Assembly (NCBI GenBank): GCA_902168105.1
Contig: CABHOY010000019.1
Location: forward strand, 310,001 to 374,000
Reading direction: 5' to 3'
Length of the DNA stretch: 64,000 nt
Source: an uncultured Flavihumibacter sp.
GTDB taxonomy: Bacteria; Bacteroidota; Bacteroidia; Chitinophagales; Chitinophagaceae
Shown here: positions 35,299 to 43,707 of the stretch, piece by piece
Position numbering within the stretch: the first letter of the stretch is position 1
Layout: every line of letters starts with the position of its first letter
Program-made: the position numbers and the translations under genes
Notes under the pieces: generated by a model
What the model was told of the DNA's origin: nothing
The model's input: the letters and a program-made list of their open reading frames with translations, nothing else
The model's database searches: none

Positions 35299-36477
35299 CT
35301 ATATACCTCTACGCTTTCTTTCCTTGCGGATCAACCCCAACTCACGGCCCATTTGTCCGGCAATAGAAGTGTTTTCCTGGGCCCTGCGCAGCAGGTATGG
35401 CATTACATCTTTCACCGGACCGTAAGGCAGATATTTTGAGACATGGTAACCAGCATGGGCCAGATTGAACGTAATGTTGTCACTCATACCCAACAGCTGG
35501 GAGAAACTGACATGTGCATGGTTATGTGGCAATTCCTGCTGATGCAGCAGGCTGGCTGCCAGCATATTACTTTGTTCGTTGTGGGTACCTACAAATACGG
35601 CCAGTTTATCCAGCCGGGCCATACAGAACCTCACTGCTGCGTCGTAATCCCTGTCGGTAGCCTCCTTATTTGGCTGGATCGGCGATTCATAGCCCATTTC
35701 CTCTGCACGTTTGCGTTCTTTCTCCATATAGGCGCCTCTCACCAGTTTAGCCCCCAGGAGATAACCCTGCTGCTGTGCTTTTTCGAAAGACGCCTTCAGG
35801 AAAGCAAGTCTATCGTGGCGATACATTTGGAAAGTGTTATATATAATAACATCCTGTTTGTTAAACTGTACCATCAGGTCATCTGCCAGATCATCTACCG
35901 GCTGCTGTATCCAGGATTCTTCTGCATCTATCAGTAATCCTATCTTATGTTGGGCGGCAGTAGCAGCAATTGACTGAATGCGGCTGCGAACCCTGCCATA
36001 TTCGGCTACTTCTTCCTGTGTCAGCGTCTCCTGGCTATGGATCTTTTCCAGCAGGCTGAAACGGGCAAAGCCGGTAACTTTAATTGCTATAAACGGAATA
36101 TTGTGATTACCTGCCGCATATTCAATTGCGCGGATAAACTCAGGTACAGCATGGTCATAGTTTTCCTCTCCCTCCATAGCTTCCACTCCATAGTCCAGCA
36201 CCACTCCTACATGGAACTTCCCTAATGTAGTAGCAGTCTGCGCCGCTTCCTGGAGGCTTTCTCCCCCGCAGAACTGGCTAAAGATCGTACTACGGATCAG
36301 CCCTTTAATAGGCAATCCCAGTTTCAGCGCCAACGGTGTCGCCGTCACCCCCAACTTTACCAGCCAGGGCTTGCCTATGCTGCTAAACAGAAAGTCAGCC
36401 TTTTTTAATGCCTTGTCGGTTTTTGATTCAAAAGCTATGGCGGTATTCTCGAATGTTAATGATAGCTGCTTTTCCAT
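35299..36477 (-). CDS. Proline dehydrogenase
   Basis: 392 aa from the ATG at 36475-36477; an upstream TTG in frame adds only MRP. A PutA-type PRODH (beta/alpha)8 barrel with FAD: conserved IKVTGF, LLIDAEESWIQ, NTFQMYRHDRL, AKLVRGAYMEKER and VGTHNEQS, and the C-terminal LPYGPVKDVMPYLLRRAQEN substrate helix. It oxidises proline to delta-1-pyrroline-5-carboxylate, passing electrons to quinone. No P5C dehydrogenase gene adjoins it. The promoter ends only six nucleotides from the ATG, so the mRNA may be leaderless. Confidence 0.95.
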   Translation of the reverse strand: MEKQLSLTFENTAIAFESKTDKALKKADFLFSSIGKPWLVKLGVTATPLALKLGLPIKGLIRSTIFSQFCGGESLQEAAQTATTLGKFHVGVVLDYGVEAMEGEENYDHAVPEFIRAIEYAAGNHNIPFIAIKVTGFARFSLLEKIHSQETLTQEEVAEYGRVRSRIQSIAATAAQHKIGLLIDAEESWIQQPVDDLADDLMVQFNKQDVIIYNTFQMYRHDRLAFLKASFEKAQQQGYLLGAKLVRGAYMEKERKRAEEMGYESPIQPNKEATDRDYDAAVRFCMARLDKLAVFVGTHNEQSNMLAASLLHQQELPHNHAHVSFSQLLGMSDNITFNLAHAGYHVSKYLPYGPVKDVMPYLLRRAQENTSIAGQMGRELGLIRKERKRRGI

Positions 36478-36483
36478 GGGCCG

Positions 36484-36515
36484 CAAAGTTAGTATGCGGA
36501 CAGATTACCAACAAA
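36484..36515 (-). promoter_or_regulatory. Promoter of the proline dehydrogenase gene
   Basis: Minus strand TTTG (36512-36515), 20 nt, TAACTTTG (36484-36491): full consensus. The ATG follows after six nucleotides, where the transcript start is expected. Confidence 0.7.
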
Positions 36516-36685
36516 ATGATCTGGCAACGACCATGGCCCGCCTATGCCCGTTTAGAAAACCTCCAACAAAAGTCTTCTTTTATTAAACAGAACACTCACA
36601 AGTTTCTTTTTATTTAAACCTAATAAAGCTTCTGTCCTATATTTTTTTCTTTAATTTTATATCTTCATTAAAATCAAGATTCCCA

Positions 36686-37474
36686 GTGCCTACTAAGCAA
36701 TCAAAAACCTGGTCACGACGTAACTTACTTTATATTATTGTGGTCGCTGTATGCGCCATTGCCTCTCTCCTATTGTTCTTGCGGCCGGGCACTAAGGAAG
36801 CTTTGCTTTCTTTCCGCGACAAGGGACAGACCTATACCACCCACGAGGGTGTTCTTGGAGAACGTAAAAAGGTCTCCTTACCTGGCGGCGCGACTGTTAT
36901 ACTGAATAGCAATACTAAACTCCTTGTACCAGCCGATTTCGCCCAAAGCCATATTATCCTGCTTGACGGAGAAGCTTATTTTGATTCAACAGCTTATCCG
37001 CTCACAGTAAAAACGAATATCCTGACAATGAATGTCACAAAACCTGCGGCTTTCAAAATGCGGTGTTTTGAATCACAGCAGGGGGCTACCGCTTACGTTT
37101 TGCGTGGAGAAGTGAAAGTGAGTAAATCTTATCATTCCAAAACAGATGATCAGCCTGAAATGTTAGGTCCCGGAAATATGGTACTGGCTAATAAAGAAAT
37201 TGACCTGATGGAAAAAGAAACCTATCATCCCGTGGAAATGGAGACATGGCTGCAGGACAAACTGGTTTTCCAGGACGAGCCGTTTATGAACGCCGTTCGT
37301 AAACTGGAAGAATGGTATAGTACAGAGATCTATGTGGAAGGAGATGTGTCCGGTGCGGGCGGTATCAACGGAGAGTTCAGCAAGGCCTCTCTGACGAAAG
37401 TGTTGGAAGAGATCAAACAGGCTGCAGGATTTAGTTATCAGGTGAAGAAGAATAAGGTGCTGATTGATTTTTAA
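36686..37474 (+). CDS. Orphan FecR-like membrane protein
   Basis: 262 aa from a GTG; no ATG exists before the membrane helix (about 13-33, LLYIIVVAVCAIASLLLFL). The periplasmic part shows the FecR pattern in reduced form (TTHEGVLGERKKVSLPGGATVILNSNTKLLVP ... ILLDGEAYFDS) and a DUF4974-like C-terminus (LVFQDEPFMNAVRKLEEWYSTEIYVEG ... VLIDF). Unlike the two FecR proteins at the SusCD loci, it lacks the ~80-residue cytoplasmic sigma-binding domain and has no sigma factor or transporter gene nearby. It may interfere with or couple to other FecR/STN systems, or have lost its partner. Assignment to the fold is good; function is open. Confidence 0.78.
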   Translation: MPTKQSKTWSRRNLLYIIVVAVCAIASLLLFLRPGTKEALLSFRDKGQTYTTHEGVLGERKKVSLPGGATVILNSNTKLLVPADFAQSHIILLDGEAYFDSTAYPLTVKTNILTMNVTKPAAFKMRCFESQQGATAYVLRGEVKVSKSYHSKTDDQPEMLGPGNMVLANKEIDLMEKETYHPVEMETWLQDKLVFQDEPFMNAVRKLEEWYSTEIYVEGDVSGAGGINGEFSKASLTKVLEEIKQAAGFSYQVKKNKVLIDF

Positions 37475-37520
37475 GATGTGGTAAACAAGAACAAATTAAC
37501 TTACCGAAGTTCTAATAAGA

Positions 37521-37544
37521 AATGTCCCGCTAGCGGGGCATTCT
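37521..37544. terminator. Hairpin between the orphan fecR and the FAD oxidoreductase gene
   Basis: AATGTCCCGC pairs with GCGGGGCATT around TA; weak T tract, so efficiency is uncertain. The genes converge here. Confidence 0.6.
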
Positions 37545-37598
37545 CACTTATAAATCGATATCAAAATTGTGGCTGCAAAATTGAATTAAGCAATCACC

Positions 37599-38819
37599 TT
37601 ACTTCCCTCTTCCAAAAGCAAACATCTTCCGCACAGGATTTTTCTTCCCGAGAATAAATTCTGTGATCATCTCCGCTGCAATCTGAGAAAAGGTGATACC
37701 ATTCCCTCCAAACCCCAATGCAAAATAAGTACGCGGCATTGCAGGATAATTGCCGATAAAGGGAAGCCCATCCTTAGTAGAAATAAAAGTACCCGTCCAC
37801 TGAAATTCAGGTATAAAACGAATATGCGGGAATTTCTTATTGAAGTCATTTTTAAGCCCCTTCCCTTTCTTATTGATAAGCTTATCACGCCGGAAAGGAT
37901 TGTAGTATTTTTCATCCCTGCCTCCTACTAGAATGCGCTTATCCTTGGTAGGACGCATATAGAGATAGGGATCTTTAGTTTCCCATATCAGGCAGTTGTT
38001 ATACCAGTAACTATCATCAATATCGATGCTTTCACTGACAACTGCATAGGTAGACCGCAAATCCAGCAATGGTTCCCTGATATATTGCGAAGCTTCATAA
38101 CCGGTAGCCATGACAAGATATTTCGCTTTGATCGTGCATCCTTCCGAAGTCCGTGCAGTAATACCATTCCTTTGATGTGTAATATCGATAATCGCTGTTC
38201 TGTCATACACCTCCGCCCCATTTTTCAAACTGTGCTGATGCAATAAATGCGACAACATATAACTATCTGTCTGCGCAGCCATGCCGGAATAAATAGCACC
38301 TGGCGCGTCAAAACCCATCTTATCTTTTACGGTTGCTTCATCCCAGTAAGTCACATCAAATCCGAGCGATTTACGCATCGCATATTCCTGCTTAAACCAT
38401 TCCACATCTTTTTTATATGAGGCCAGATAAAGACTATCCCGCCGGTCAAAAAAAGGCGCTTTGATCTTTTTGCAGATATTTTCCAGTTCCGCTATCGACC
38501 TATAACAAAGCTGATAAGCAGTAGCCGCATTCTTCTCTCCAATTTTACGGGATAATTTAACTAGCGGCACATCTATCTCGTACTGCAATAGTGATGTACT
38601 GGCGCAGGTACTTCCTAACCCGATGGTACGACTATCGGCTATCACCACCGGTATTCCCGCCGCTGTAAGATAATAGGCTGCCAATGCGCCTGAAATACCC
38701 CCTCCGGCAATCAATACATCCGTTTGCAGATCGTGATCCAGGCGGGGGTAGTTAAACGGCAACCCATATCTGATCAATGAATAAGGATAACCAGCATGAA
38801 GGTCCAAGTGGCGATACAT
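37599..38819 (-). CDS. FAD-dependent oxidoreductase (glycine/D-amino-acid oxidase family)
   Basis: 406 aa. The Rossmann dinucleotide motif is DVLIAGGGISGALAAYYL (G39-G44), with the ribose-binding acid in VVIADSRTIGLGS and the DAO-family C-terminal TKDGLPFIGNYPAMPRTYFALGFGGNGITFS. Lacks a signal peptide; cytoplasmic. Oxidises an amine or amino acid such as glycine, sarcosine or a D-amino acid; no substrate can be assigned. No Rieske domain follows, unlike related DAO-Rieske fusions of 500+ aa. Separated from the TIM-barrel gene by a terminator. Confidence 0.85.
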   Translation of the reverse strand: MYRHLDLHAGYPYSLIRYGLPFNYPRLDHDLQTDVLIAGGGISGALAAYYLTAAGIPVVIADSRTIGLGSTCASTSLLQYEIDVPLVKLSRKIGEKNAATAYQLCYRSIAELENICKKIKAPFFDRRDSLYLASYKKDVEWFKQEYAMRKSLGFDVTYWDEATVKDKMGFDAPGAIYSGMAAQTDSYMLSHLLHQHSLKNGAEVYDRTAIIDITHQRNGITARTSEGCTIKAKYLVMATGYEASQYIREPLLDLRSTYAVVSESIDIDDSYWYNNCLIWETKDPYLYMRPTKDKRILVGGRDEKYYNPFRRDKLINKKGKGLKNDFNKKFPHIRFIPEFQWTGTFISTKDGLPFIGNYPAMPRTYFALGFGGNGITFSQIAAEMITEFILGKKNPVRKMFAFGRGK

Positions 38820-38864
38820 TTAGTTAAATAACATTATCCAATTATCGTACCCGGAGAACAAATA

Positions 38865-38902
38865 AAAAGGGATCAGGCACTATGAAGTACCTGATCCCTT
38901 TA
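38865..38902 (-). terminator. Terminator of the TIM-barrel lipoprotein gene
   Basis: AAAGGGATCAGGCAC pairs with GTACCTGATCCCTTT with one mismatch near the loop; T run follows on the minus strand. Confidence 0.85.
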
Positions 38903-38922
38903 ATTCCGGATGATTATTATTC

Positions 38923-39954
38923 TCAGCTCAGTTCTGCGCCTACTTTCTTCAGCAGTTCCAGTGTCTTACGTACACCTTCTTCTTCAGAGAGTTTAGACCC
39001 TTCATATTCTATCCCGATATGACCTGTATAACCGGCGTCTTTTACTATTTTAAGCATCTTGCGGTAATCTGTTTCCACGCAATTACCTTCCGCATCAAAA
39101 TCATGCGTTTTTGCACTTACACCCTTTGCAAAAGGCATTAATTCTGTAGTACCTTCATAACGGTCATACTCTTCCAGGCACTTTGTAGCTGCCCAGCCCT
39201 GTGGCGTATTATCTACAGGTTTGGAACGGTTTATACAGAAGTTGCCAAAATCAGGTAAGGTACCACAATTAGGCATATTCACCTGTTTCATGACGCCTGC
39301 CAGCCATTTACCATTTGAAGAAGTTCCTCCGTGGTTTTCTACGATAACATTGATATTATGTGTATTGGCGAATGTTGACAATTTAGCCAATGATTCTGCA
39401 ACTGCTTTTCCCACATCATCCGGTTTGCCTTCTCCTGCCGCGTTTACACGGATTGCATGACAACCCAGGAATTCTGCAGCTTCTACCCACTTGTAGTGAT
39501 TTTCTACCGCCTTCATTCTTTTCTTCGCGTCCTGATCCCCCATCTCTCCTTCACCATCTATCATAATAAGCACGCTACGTACGCCGTTATCACTGCAACG
39601 CTTCTTAAGATCTGCCAGGTACGCTTTATCGGTCGCCTTATCCTTAAAGAACTGGTTCACATACTCTACAGCTTCTATTCCGAAGTCGTTTTTGGCTTTC
39701 AGCGGAAAGTCAAGATGTGATAATTTTCCTCCGAATATTGCCTCGTGAAAAGACCATTCTGCCAGAGATATCTTGAAGAATAACTCCTTGGCGGTTTTGT
39801 CAGCAGACGTTTCGCCTACACTGGTACTGTCTTTGCTTTCTTTTGTTGAAGAGCCGGTATTACAGGCTGACAGAATGGAGGGCAAAAGGCCTGCTCCCAT
39901 TGTGTACAATGCCATCTGCCTGAGAAATTCCCTACGTTGTTTAGGATTATTCAT
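38923..39954 (-). CDS. Sugar phosphate isomerase/epimerase-like TIM-barrel protein, Tat-exported lipoprotein
   Basis: 343 aa from ATG 39952-39954 (the frame is open seven codons further to a TTG). The N-terminus has a twin-arginine motif QRREFLRQM, a hydrophobic stretch and a lipobox ILSAC, so it is exported folded and lipidated. The xylose-isomerase-like barrel (AP_endonuc_2 family) has candidate metal ligands in VENHGG, LPDFGNF, AKTHDFD and GIEYEG. Substrate probably a sugar or sugar acid. It stands 213 nt downstream of the BASS transporter gene on the same strand and may belong to the same catabolic block. Confidence 0.85.
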   Translation of the reverse strand: MNNPKQRREFLRQMALYTMGAGLLPSILSACNTGSSTKESKDSTSVGETSADKTAKELFFKISLAEWSFHEAIFGGKLSHLDFPLKAKNDFGIEAVEYVNQFFKDKATDKAYLADLKKRCSDNGVRSVLIMIDGEGEMGDQDAKKRMKAVENHYKWVEAAEFLGCHAIRVNAAGEGKPDDVGKAVAESLAKLSTFANTHNINVIVENHGGTSSNGKWLAGVMKQVNMPNCGTLPDFGNFCINRSKPVDNTPQGWAATKCLEEYDRYEGTTELMPFAKGVSAKTHDFDAEGNCVETDYRKMLKIVKDAGYTGHIGIEYEGSKLSEEEGVRKTLELLKKVGAELS

Positions 39955-40167
39955 ATACGTGGTTTTGTATAACAAAATACACTTTTATGGGTCAAAGTGG
40001 ATGCCTTTACAAAAAAACTGTAAAAAATTACCTTAAAAGAATAGTTTTTTCACATTTTGTCATTATCTTGATGTTCCACTTAACATAGTAATTCCCCGTT
40101 TGTCTTTATTTATATATTCCACCTCGTTGATGTACAACGTAATTGTTGCCACATTATAAATGATAAA

Positions 40168-41217
40168 CTAAAGCCGTTCCGTTTCCAGCTGAACGGCTTT
40201 TTCTTCTTCGATATCTTTTGGCGGATGCCTGTGCCACCAGGAAGCGAGTAAAGATCCTGTTATATTCATCATCGGACCAAATACGGCAGGCGCCAGACCA
40301 ATCGTTGCGATCTTCCCCATATTCTTTGCAATGGCAGTCGCCAGTCCACCGTTCTGCATACCTACTTCAATAGCAATAGTCCGGCAATCCTGTTCTTTCA
40401 TCCTGATAAGACGGCACAACCAATAACCCAGCGTATAACCAGACAGGTTATGAATGAGTGATGATAGTATCAGTAACATTCCCACATCCAGCAGGCTCTC
40501 ACGGCCTTTTGCAGTAATGATCACAATGATAAATGCGATAGCCGACATAGATATTTTAGGCATAATATTGTCCAGCCATTTCAGCTTTCCTGTCAGGAAA
40601 TGATTAAACACCAATCCAGCAGCCACCGGCACGATCACTATTTTACAAATGTCCCACATCATTGCGGTAACACTGATGTCGATATAACTACCGGCCAGCC
40701 AGCGCATCAGGAATGGCGTTACAAAAGGCGCCAGCATCGTAGATACTGCTGTCAGTGTAACAGATAATGCCAGGTTTGCTTTTGCCAGGTAGGATATTAC
40801 ATTAGATGCCATGCCGCATGGCACCGTTCCTATCAGCACTACACCTGCCGCTATTTCCGGCGGAAATTTGAACAGGTGCGCCAACCCCCAACCTACAAAC
40901 GGCATGATCGTATAGTGGCATACCACGCCTGTAAAAACGCCCATCGGCATTTTGATCACTCCATAGAAATCGCGGATGCTCATGGCAGTACCCATACCGA
41001 ACATAATCACCTGGATAAGCGGTGTGATCAGCTTGGAGAGGTCGTAACCTCCAACTGTGAGGAAGTATTGAGGATAATACATTGCGGTGGTGACCGCCGC
41101 GAAGATCGTCAGCGTATATACAAAACCTTTTGTTTGCGGACGTCTTGAACAAATAATAGCCAGTATGATCCAGAAAGCAATAATAAAAGGCCCGGCGGCG
41201 GGAAGTAATGCTGTCAT
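40168..41217 (-). CDS. Bile acid:sodium symporter (BASS) family transporter
   Basis: 349 aa with nine to ten hydrophobic helices (first at about 8-24, last around 305-325). Family signatures include LIQVIMFGMGTAMS in helix 3, VLIGTVPCGMASNVISYLAKANLALSVTLTAVSTMLAP across the crossover helix and EVGMQNGGLATAIA. BASS carriers import organic anions (bile acids, pantoate, pyruvate or 2-keto acids) with sodium. Its place immediately after RraA (31 nt) suggests it takes up the product of the periplasmic enzymes coded upstream. No signal peptide beyond helix 1. Confidence 0.9.
   Translation of the reverse strand: MTALLPAAGPFIIAFWIILAIICSRRPQTKGFVYTLTIFAAVTTAMYYPQYFLTVGGYDLSKLITPLIQVIMFGMGTAMSIRDFYGVIKMPMGVFTGVVCHYTIMPFVGWGLAHLFKFPPEIAAGVVLIGTVPCGMASNVISYLAKANLALSVTLTAVSTMLAPFVTPFLMRWLAGSYIDISVTAMMWDICKIVIVPVAAGLVFNHFLTGKLKWLDNIMPKISMSAIAFIIVIITAKGRESLLDVGMLLILSSLIHNLSGYTLGYWLCRLIRMKEQDCRTIAIEVGMQNGGLATAIAKNMGKIATIGLAPAVFGPMMNITGSLLASWWHRHPPKDIEEEKAVQLETERL
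40170..40203. terminator. Terminator hairpin overlapping the 3' end of the BASS transporter gene
   Basis: AAAGCCGTTC pairs with GAACGGCTTT; the stem is within the last ten codons and stop. T-rich on both strands. Confidence 0.7.
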
Positions 41218-41248
41218 AAAGTGGAAATAGTTTAAAAATTAGAAATGA

Positions 41249-42163
41249 TCACCAGGTCCTTTTCTCCAGCATCTTATCGAGTTCCTGGCGTGTCATAGGT
41301 TTCTTGCCTGGTAGTTTGTGCTGCCATTCCAGGAATGTTTCCCTGATAGCATCTGTCCAGTTGTTGTCAATTTCTCCCGGTGTATATTTCCCGGCTTTCA
41401 GCATCTCAAATCCGAACTGGTCTTTCACTTGTATAAATGCTGCAATACCGATCACTTTTTCCGCCAGATGAGCCGGTACGAATACCACTCCTTCACTGGA
41501 TGTCAGCACCAGATCGCCAGGGAGTACCACCGCACGGCCAATTCGTATAGGCACATTCAGTCCCGATAACATCACATTTTTCAGGAAAGAAGGGTCCCAG
41601 TCCCTCACCAGTGCATTAAAGCCATCTATCTCTTTCAGGCCTTCCAGGTCACGGGCTGCTGCATTGAATACCACGCCATTGCCGGTACGCGCATAAATAG
41701 CATTTCCTAATGTTGAACCGATCAACGTACCATCTGCTATTTTACCAAAACCATCTGCCACATAAACATCTCCTTTTGATAACTGCTGAATGGGCCAGGA
41801 ATTACTATTCCCTTTAAAGCCCTTCTGCTGGCCTCTTTCCTTCATATGCACTTCTACATCAGGACGGGAAGGGATAAACATCGCCGTTACTGCACGCCCC
41901 ACAATAGGCTTATTATCGTAGATCATTTTCCAGCCTCCGTCAAACTGGCAATGGTAGCCCTCACCTTCAAGGATAGTCCATACATCGTCCAGGCTTACAG
42001 TTCGCGCCTGTTCAATAACAGCGTCAGGGATCTTCGGCCTGCCATCAGCAAAACGCTCGCCTTTCCATTCTGTTGTAAGAAAGATCAGTTCCTCCTTAGG
42101 AATGGTCTGTGCCCGCAACCCGTATGACAGTAACAGTAGAGGGAGGAAATAAAGGAATTTCAT
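41249..42163 (-). CDS. RraA-family aldolase/decarboxylase-like protein with signal peptide
   Basis: 304 aa. Sec signal FLYFLPLLLLSYGLRAQ (about 1-19). The RraA fold (about 85-235) has the active-site loop VADGFGKIADGTLIGSTLGN and GVVFNAAARDLEGLKEIDG, in which R and D of ARD are the conserved pyruvate/metal-binding pair of HMG/CHA aldolases. The family cleaves 4-hydroxy-4-methyl-2-oxoglutarate to pyruvate or decarboxylates oxaloacetate. The protein is longer than cytoplasmic RraA (about 160-230 aa) because of the exported N-terminal extension (about 20-85) and a C-terminal tail (MTRQELDKMLEKRTW). Part of the exported pathway with the amidohydrolase 64 nt upstream. Confidence 0.85.
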   Translation of the reverse strand: MKFLYFLPLLLLSYGLRAQTIPKEELIFLTTEWKGERFADGRPKIPDAVIEQARTVSLDDVWTILEGEGYHCQFDGGWKMIYDNKPIVGRAVTAMFIPSRPDVEVHMKERGQQKGFKGNSNSWPIQQLSKGDVYVADGFGKIADGTLIGSTLGNAIYARTGNGVVFNAAARDLEGLKEIDGFNALVRDWDPSFLKNVMLSGLNVPIRIGRAVVLPGDLVLTSSEGVVFVPAHLAEKVIGIAAFIQVKDQFGFEMLKAGKYTPGEIDNNWTDAIRETFLEWQHKLPGKKPMTRQELDKMLEKRTW

Positions 42164-42227
42164 GTATCAGTATTTGAATTAAAAATTACAACACGTTTTG
42201 TAATATCCACACAGTTTCTGCAATTAT

Positions 42228-43457
42228 TTAACGGGTTACGCCATTAAGGTCGTACACCACCTTTCCCGCACGTACTGTCGCCTCACACACCAGTTTACTA
42301 TCCCCCTGCTCCTTTGTCTGTGCGTCAGTAAAACCAAACTTTCCCTTTTCCACGCGCAGGATGGCAATATCTGCTACACTATTTACAGACAGGTTACCCA
42401 GTTCTTCATGACGTATCGCTTTCGCCGATTCGGACGTCGCAGCCTTTATCAGTTCAGGAATGGGCATACCCATATTCAGGAATTTAGACATTACGTTCAG
42501 CATATCTTTCATATCTCCGTTCATACTTCCGGTATGAATATCTGTACTGATCGTATTAGGGTAAAAGCCAGCTTTCAATGCAGGCAGCGCCTGTGAATAA
42601 CTAAAACTGGTACCGCCATGTCCGACATCAAAGAGGATACCTTTTTTACGCGCCTCCAAGACGAACGGACGCAGTTTCCCATTGTCGTCAACGATAGACA
42701 TGCGGCCCTTTACTTTCGCATATGCATGTGTAAAAATATCACCTGGACGCAGGTGCTGCATGAACAGTTCTTCCAGTGATAAAGGCGGATTGCTGCCGCC
42801 AAAATCGATCATTACAGGCGTTCCTGCCACACGTCCTGCTTCTACGGCACGATCTACCGGCGTCCACTCCGGGCCTTCGTAATGCGCTACTTTGATACCC
42901 ACGATCCATTGTTTGTAACGACGGATAGTCAATGCAGTCATCTTCGCGTCCATGTCAGTAAGGTTCTGCTCATAAGGGCCACCCCGCATACCTTCACCTA
43001 CGATGTTAATAAAAGCAAGCACTCTTGTTTTAGAATGTTTGATGGTCTGATCGAGGAAGGTCTCAAAATTCTTCCAGCCCGAGCTCCCTGCATCCACCAC
43101 AGTGGTCACGCCACAACGGAAGGTAAAGCCATCCGGTGCTACGGCGTCATAACTGTTATTCAGATAACGGTTAGGTATAGTACCAATGAAATTGTGCGTA
43201 TGGATGTCTATCAGTCCGGGTGTGACATACAAGCCGGTGGCATCAATGGTTTTCTGCGCTGTAGCTGGGTCTATATGTGCTGCTACTTTTGCAATAGTAT
43301 CATTTATCAATGCAATGTCCATGACCGCATTGATGTTATTTTTCGGATCTATAACATGCCCGCCTTTGATCAGCAGGGTGTATTGTTGGGCATTGGCGCC
43401 GGTAAAAATAAAATTAACCGATACCAGCAGTACCAGGTAGTGAATTACGCTCCTCAT
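42228..43457 (-). CDS. Exported amidohydrolase/deacetylase-family metallohydrolase
   Basis: 409 aa with a Sec signal (YLVLLVSVNFIFTGANAQ). The amidohydrolase core shows the first metal motif H86-x-H88 (LIDIHTHNF), a lysine-bearing segment (VGIKVAHYEGPEW), a histidine in DIFTHAYAK and the catalytic aspartate in TISTDIHTG. It resembles the EF_0837/AHA_3915 type of amidohydrolase, which in other bacteria is encoded next to a SelA/DgaE-like PLP enzyme, as here. It may remove an N-acyl group from an amino-acid or amino-sugar-acid substrate. A terminator separates it from the PLP gene, so it may have its own promoter. Confidence 0.87.
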   Translation of the reverse strand: MRSVIHYLVLLVSVNFIFTGANAQQYTLLIKGGHVIDPKNNINAVMDIALINDTIAKVAAHIDPATAQKTIDATGLYVTPGLIDIHTHNFIGTIPNRYLNNSYDAVAPDGFTFRCGVTTVVDAGSSGWKNFETFLDQTIKHSKTRVLAFINIVGEGMRGGPYEQNLTDMDAKMTALTIRRYKQWIVGIKVAHYEGPEWTPVDRAVEAGRVAGTPVMIDFGGSNPPLSLEELFMQHLRPGDIFTHAYAKVKGRMSIVDDNGKLRPFVLEARKKGILFDVGHGGTSFSYSQALPALKAGFYPNTISTDIHTGSMNGDMKDMLNVMSKFLNMGMPIPELIKAATSESAKAIRHEELGNLSVNSVADIAILRVEKGKFGFTDAQTKEQGDSKLVCEATVRAGKVVYDLNGVTR

Positions 43458-43626
43458 TTTCCTTACTTTTTTTTATTGAGACCTGTAAATGAATGAAAGC
43501 TCCGGCCAGGCATTTCTCCGCTATGGCATGCGAAGGCCTGCACAACAATAATAACATGTCGCTGTCTCCGTTTGTTTGCGTAGAAATACTTTACCGGCTT
43601 ATTATGAATCAGAAATCTATCTAAAG

Positions 43627-43675
43627 AAAAAACAGGGCAGAGCTGGCAAATTTCCTTGCGCCTTACCAGCCCTGT
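43627..43675 (-). terminator. Terminator after the PLP-enzyme gene
   Basis: ACAGGGC...GCTGG arms pair with CCAGC...GCCCTGT with a bulge; the minus strand continues with TTTTTTCTTT. It ends the sigma-regulated SusCD operon. Confidence 0.75.
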
Positions 43676-43707
43676 ACTTCCCTGCAGGTGACTAAACGCA
43701 CCATTTA

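Noticed and set aside
42882..43496. Plus-strand open frame of 204 codons opposite the amidohydrolase gene
   Set aside because: Antisense to a gene with signal peptide and active-site motifs; no domain.
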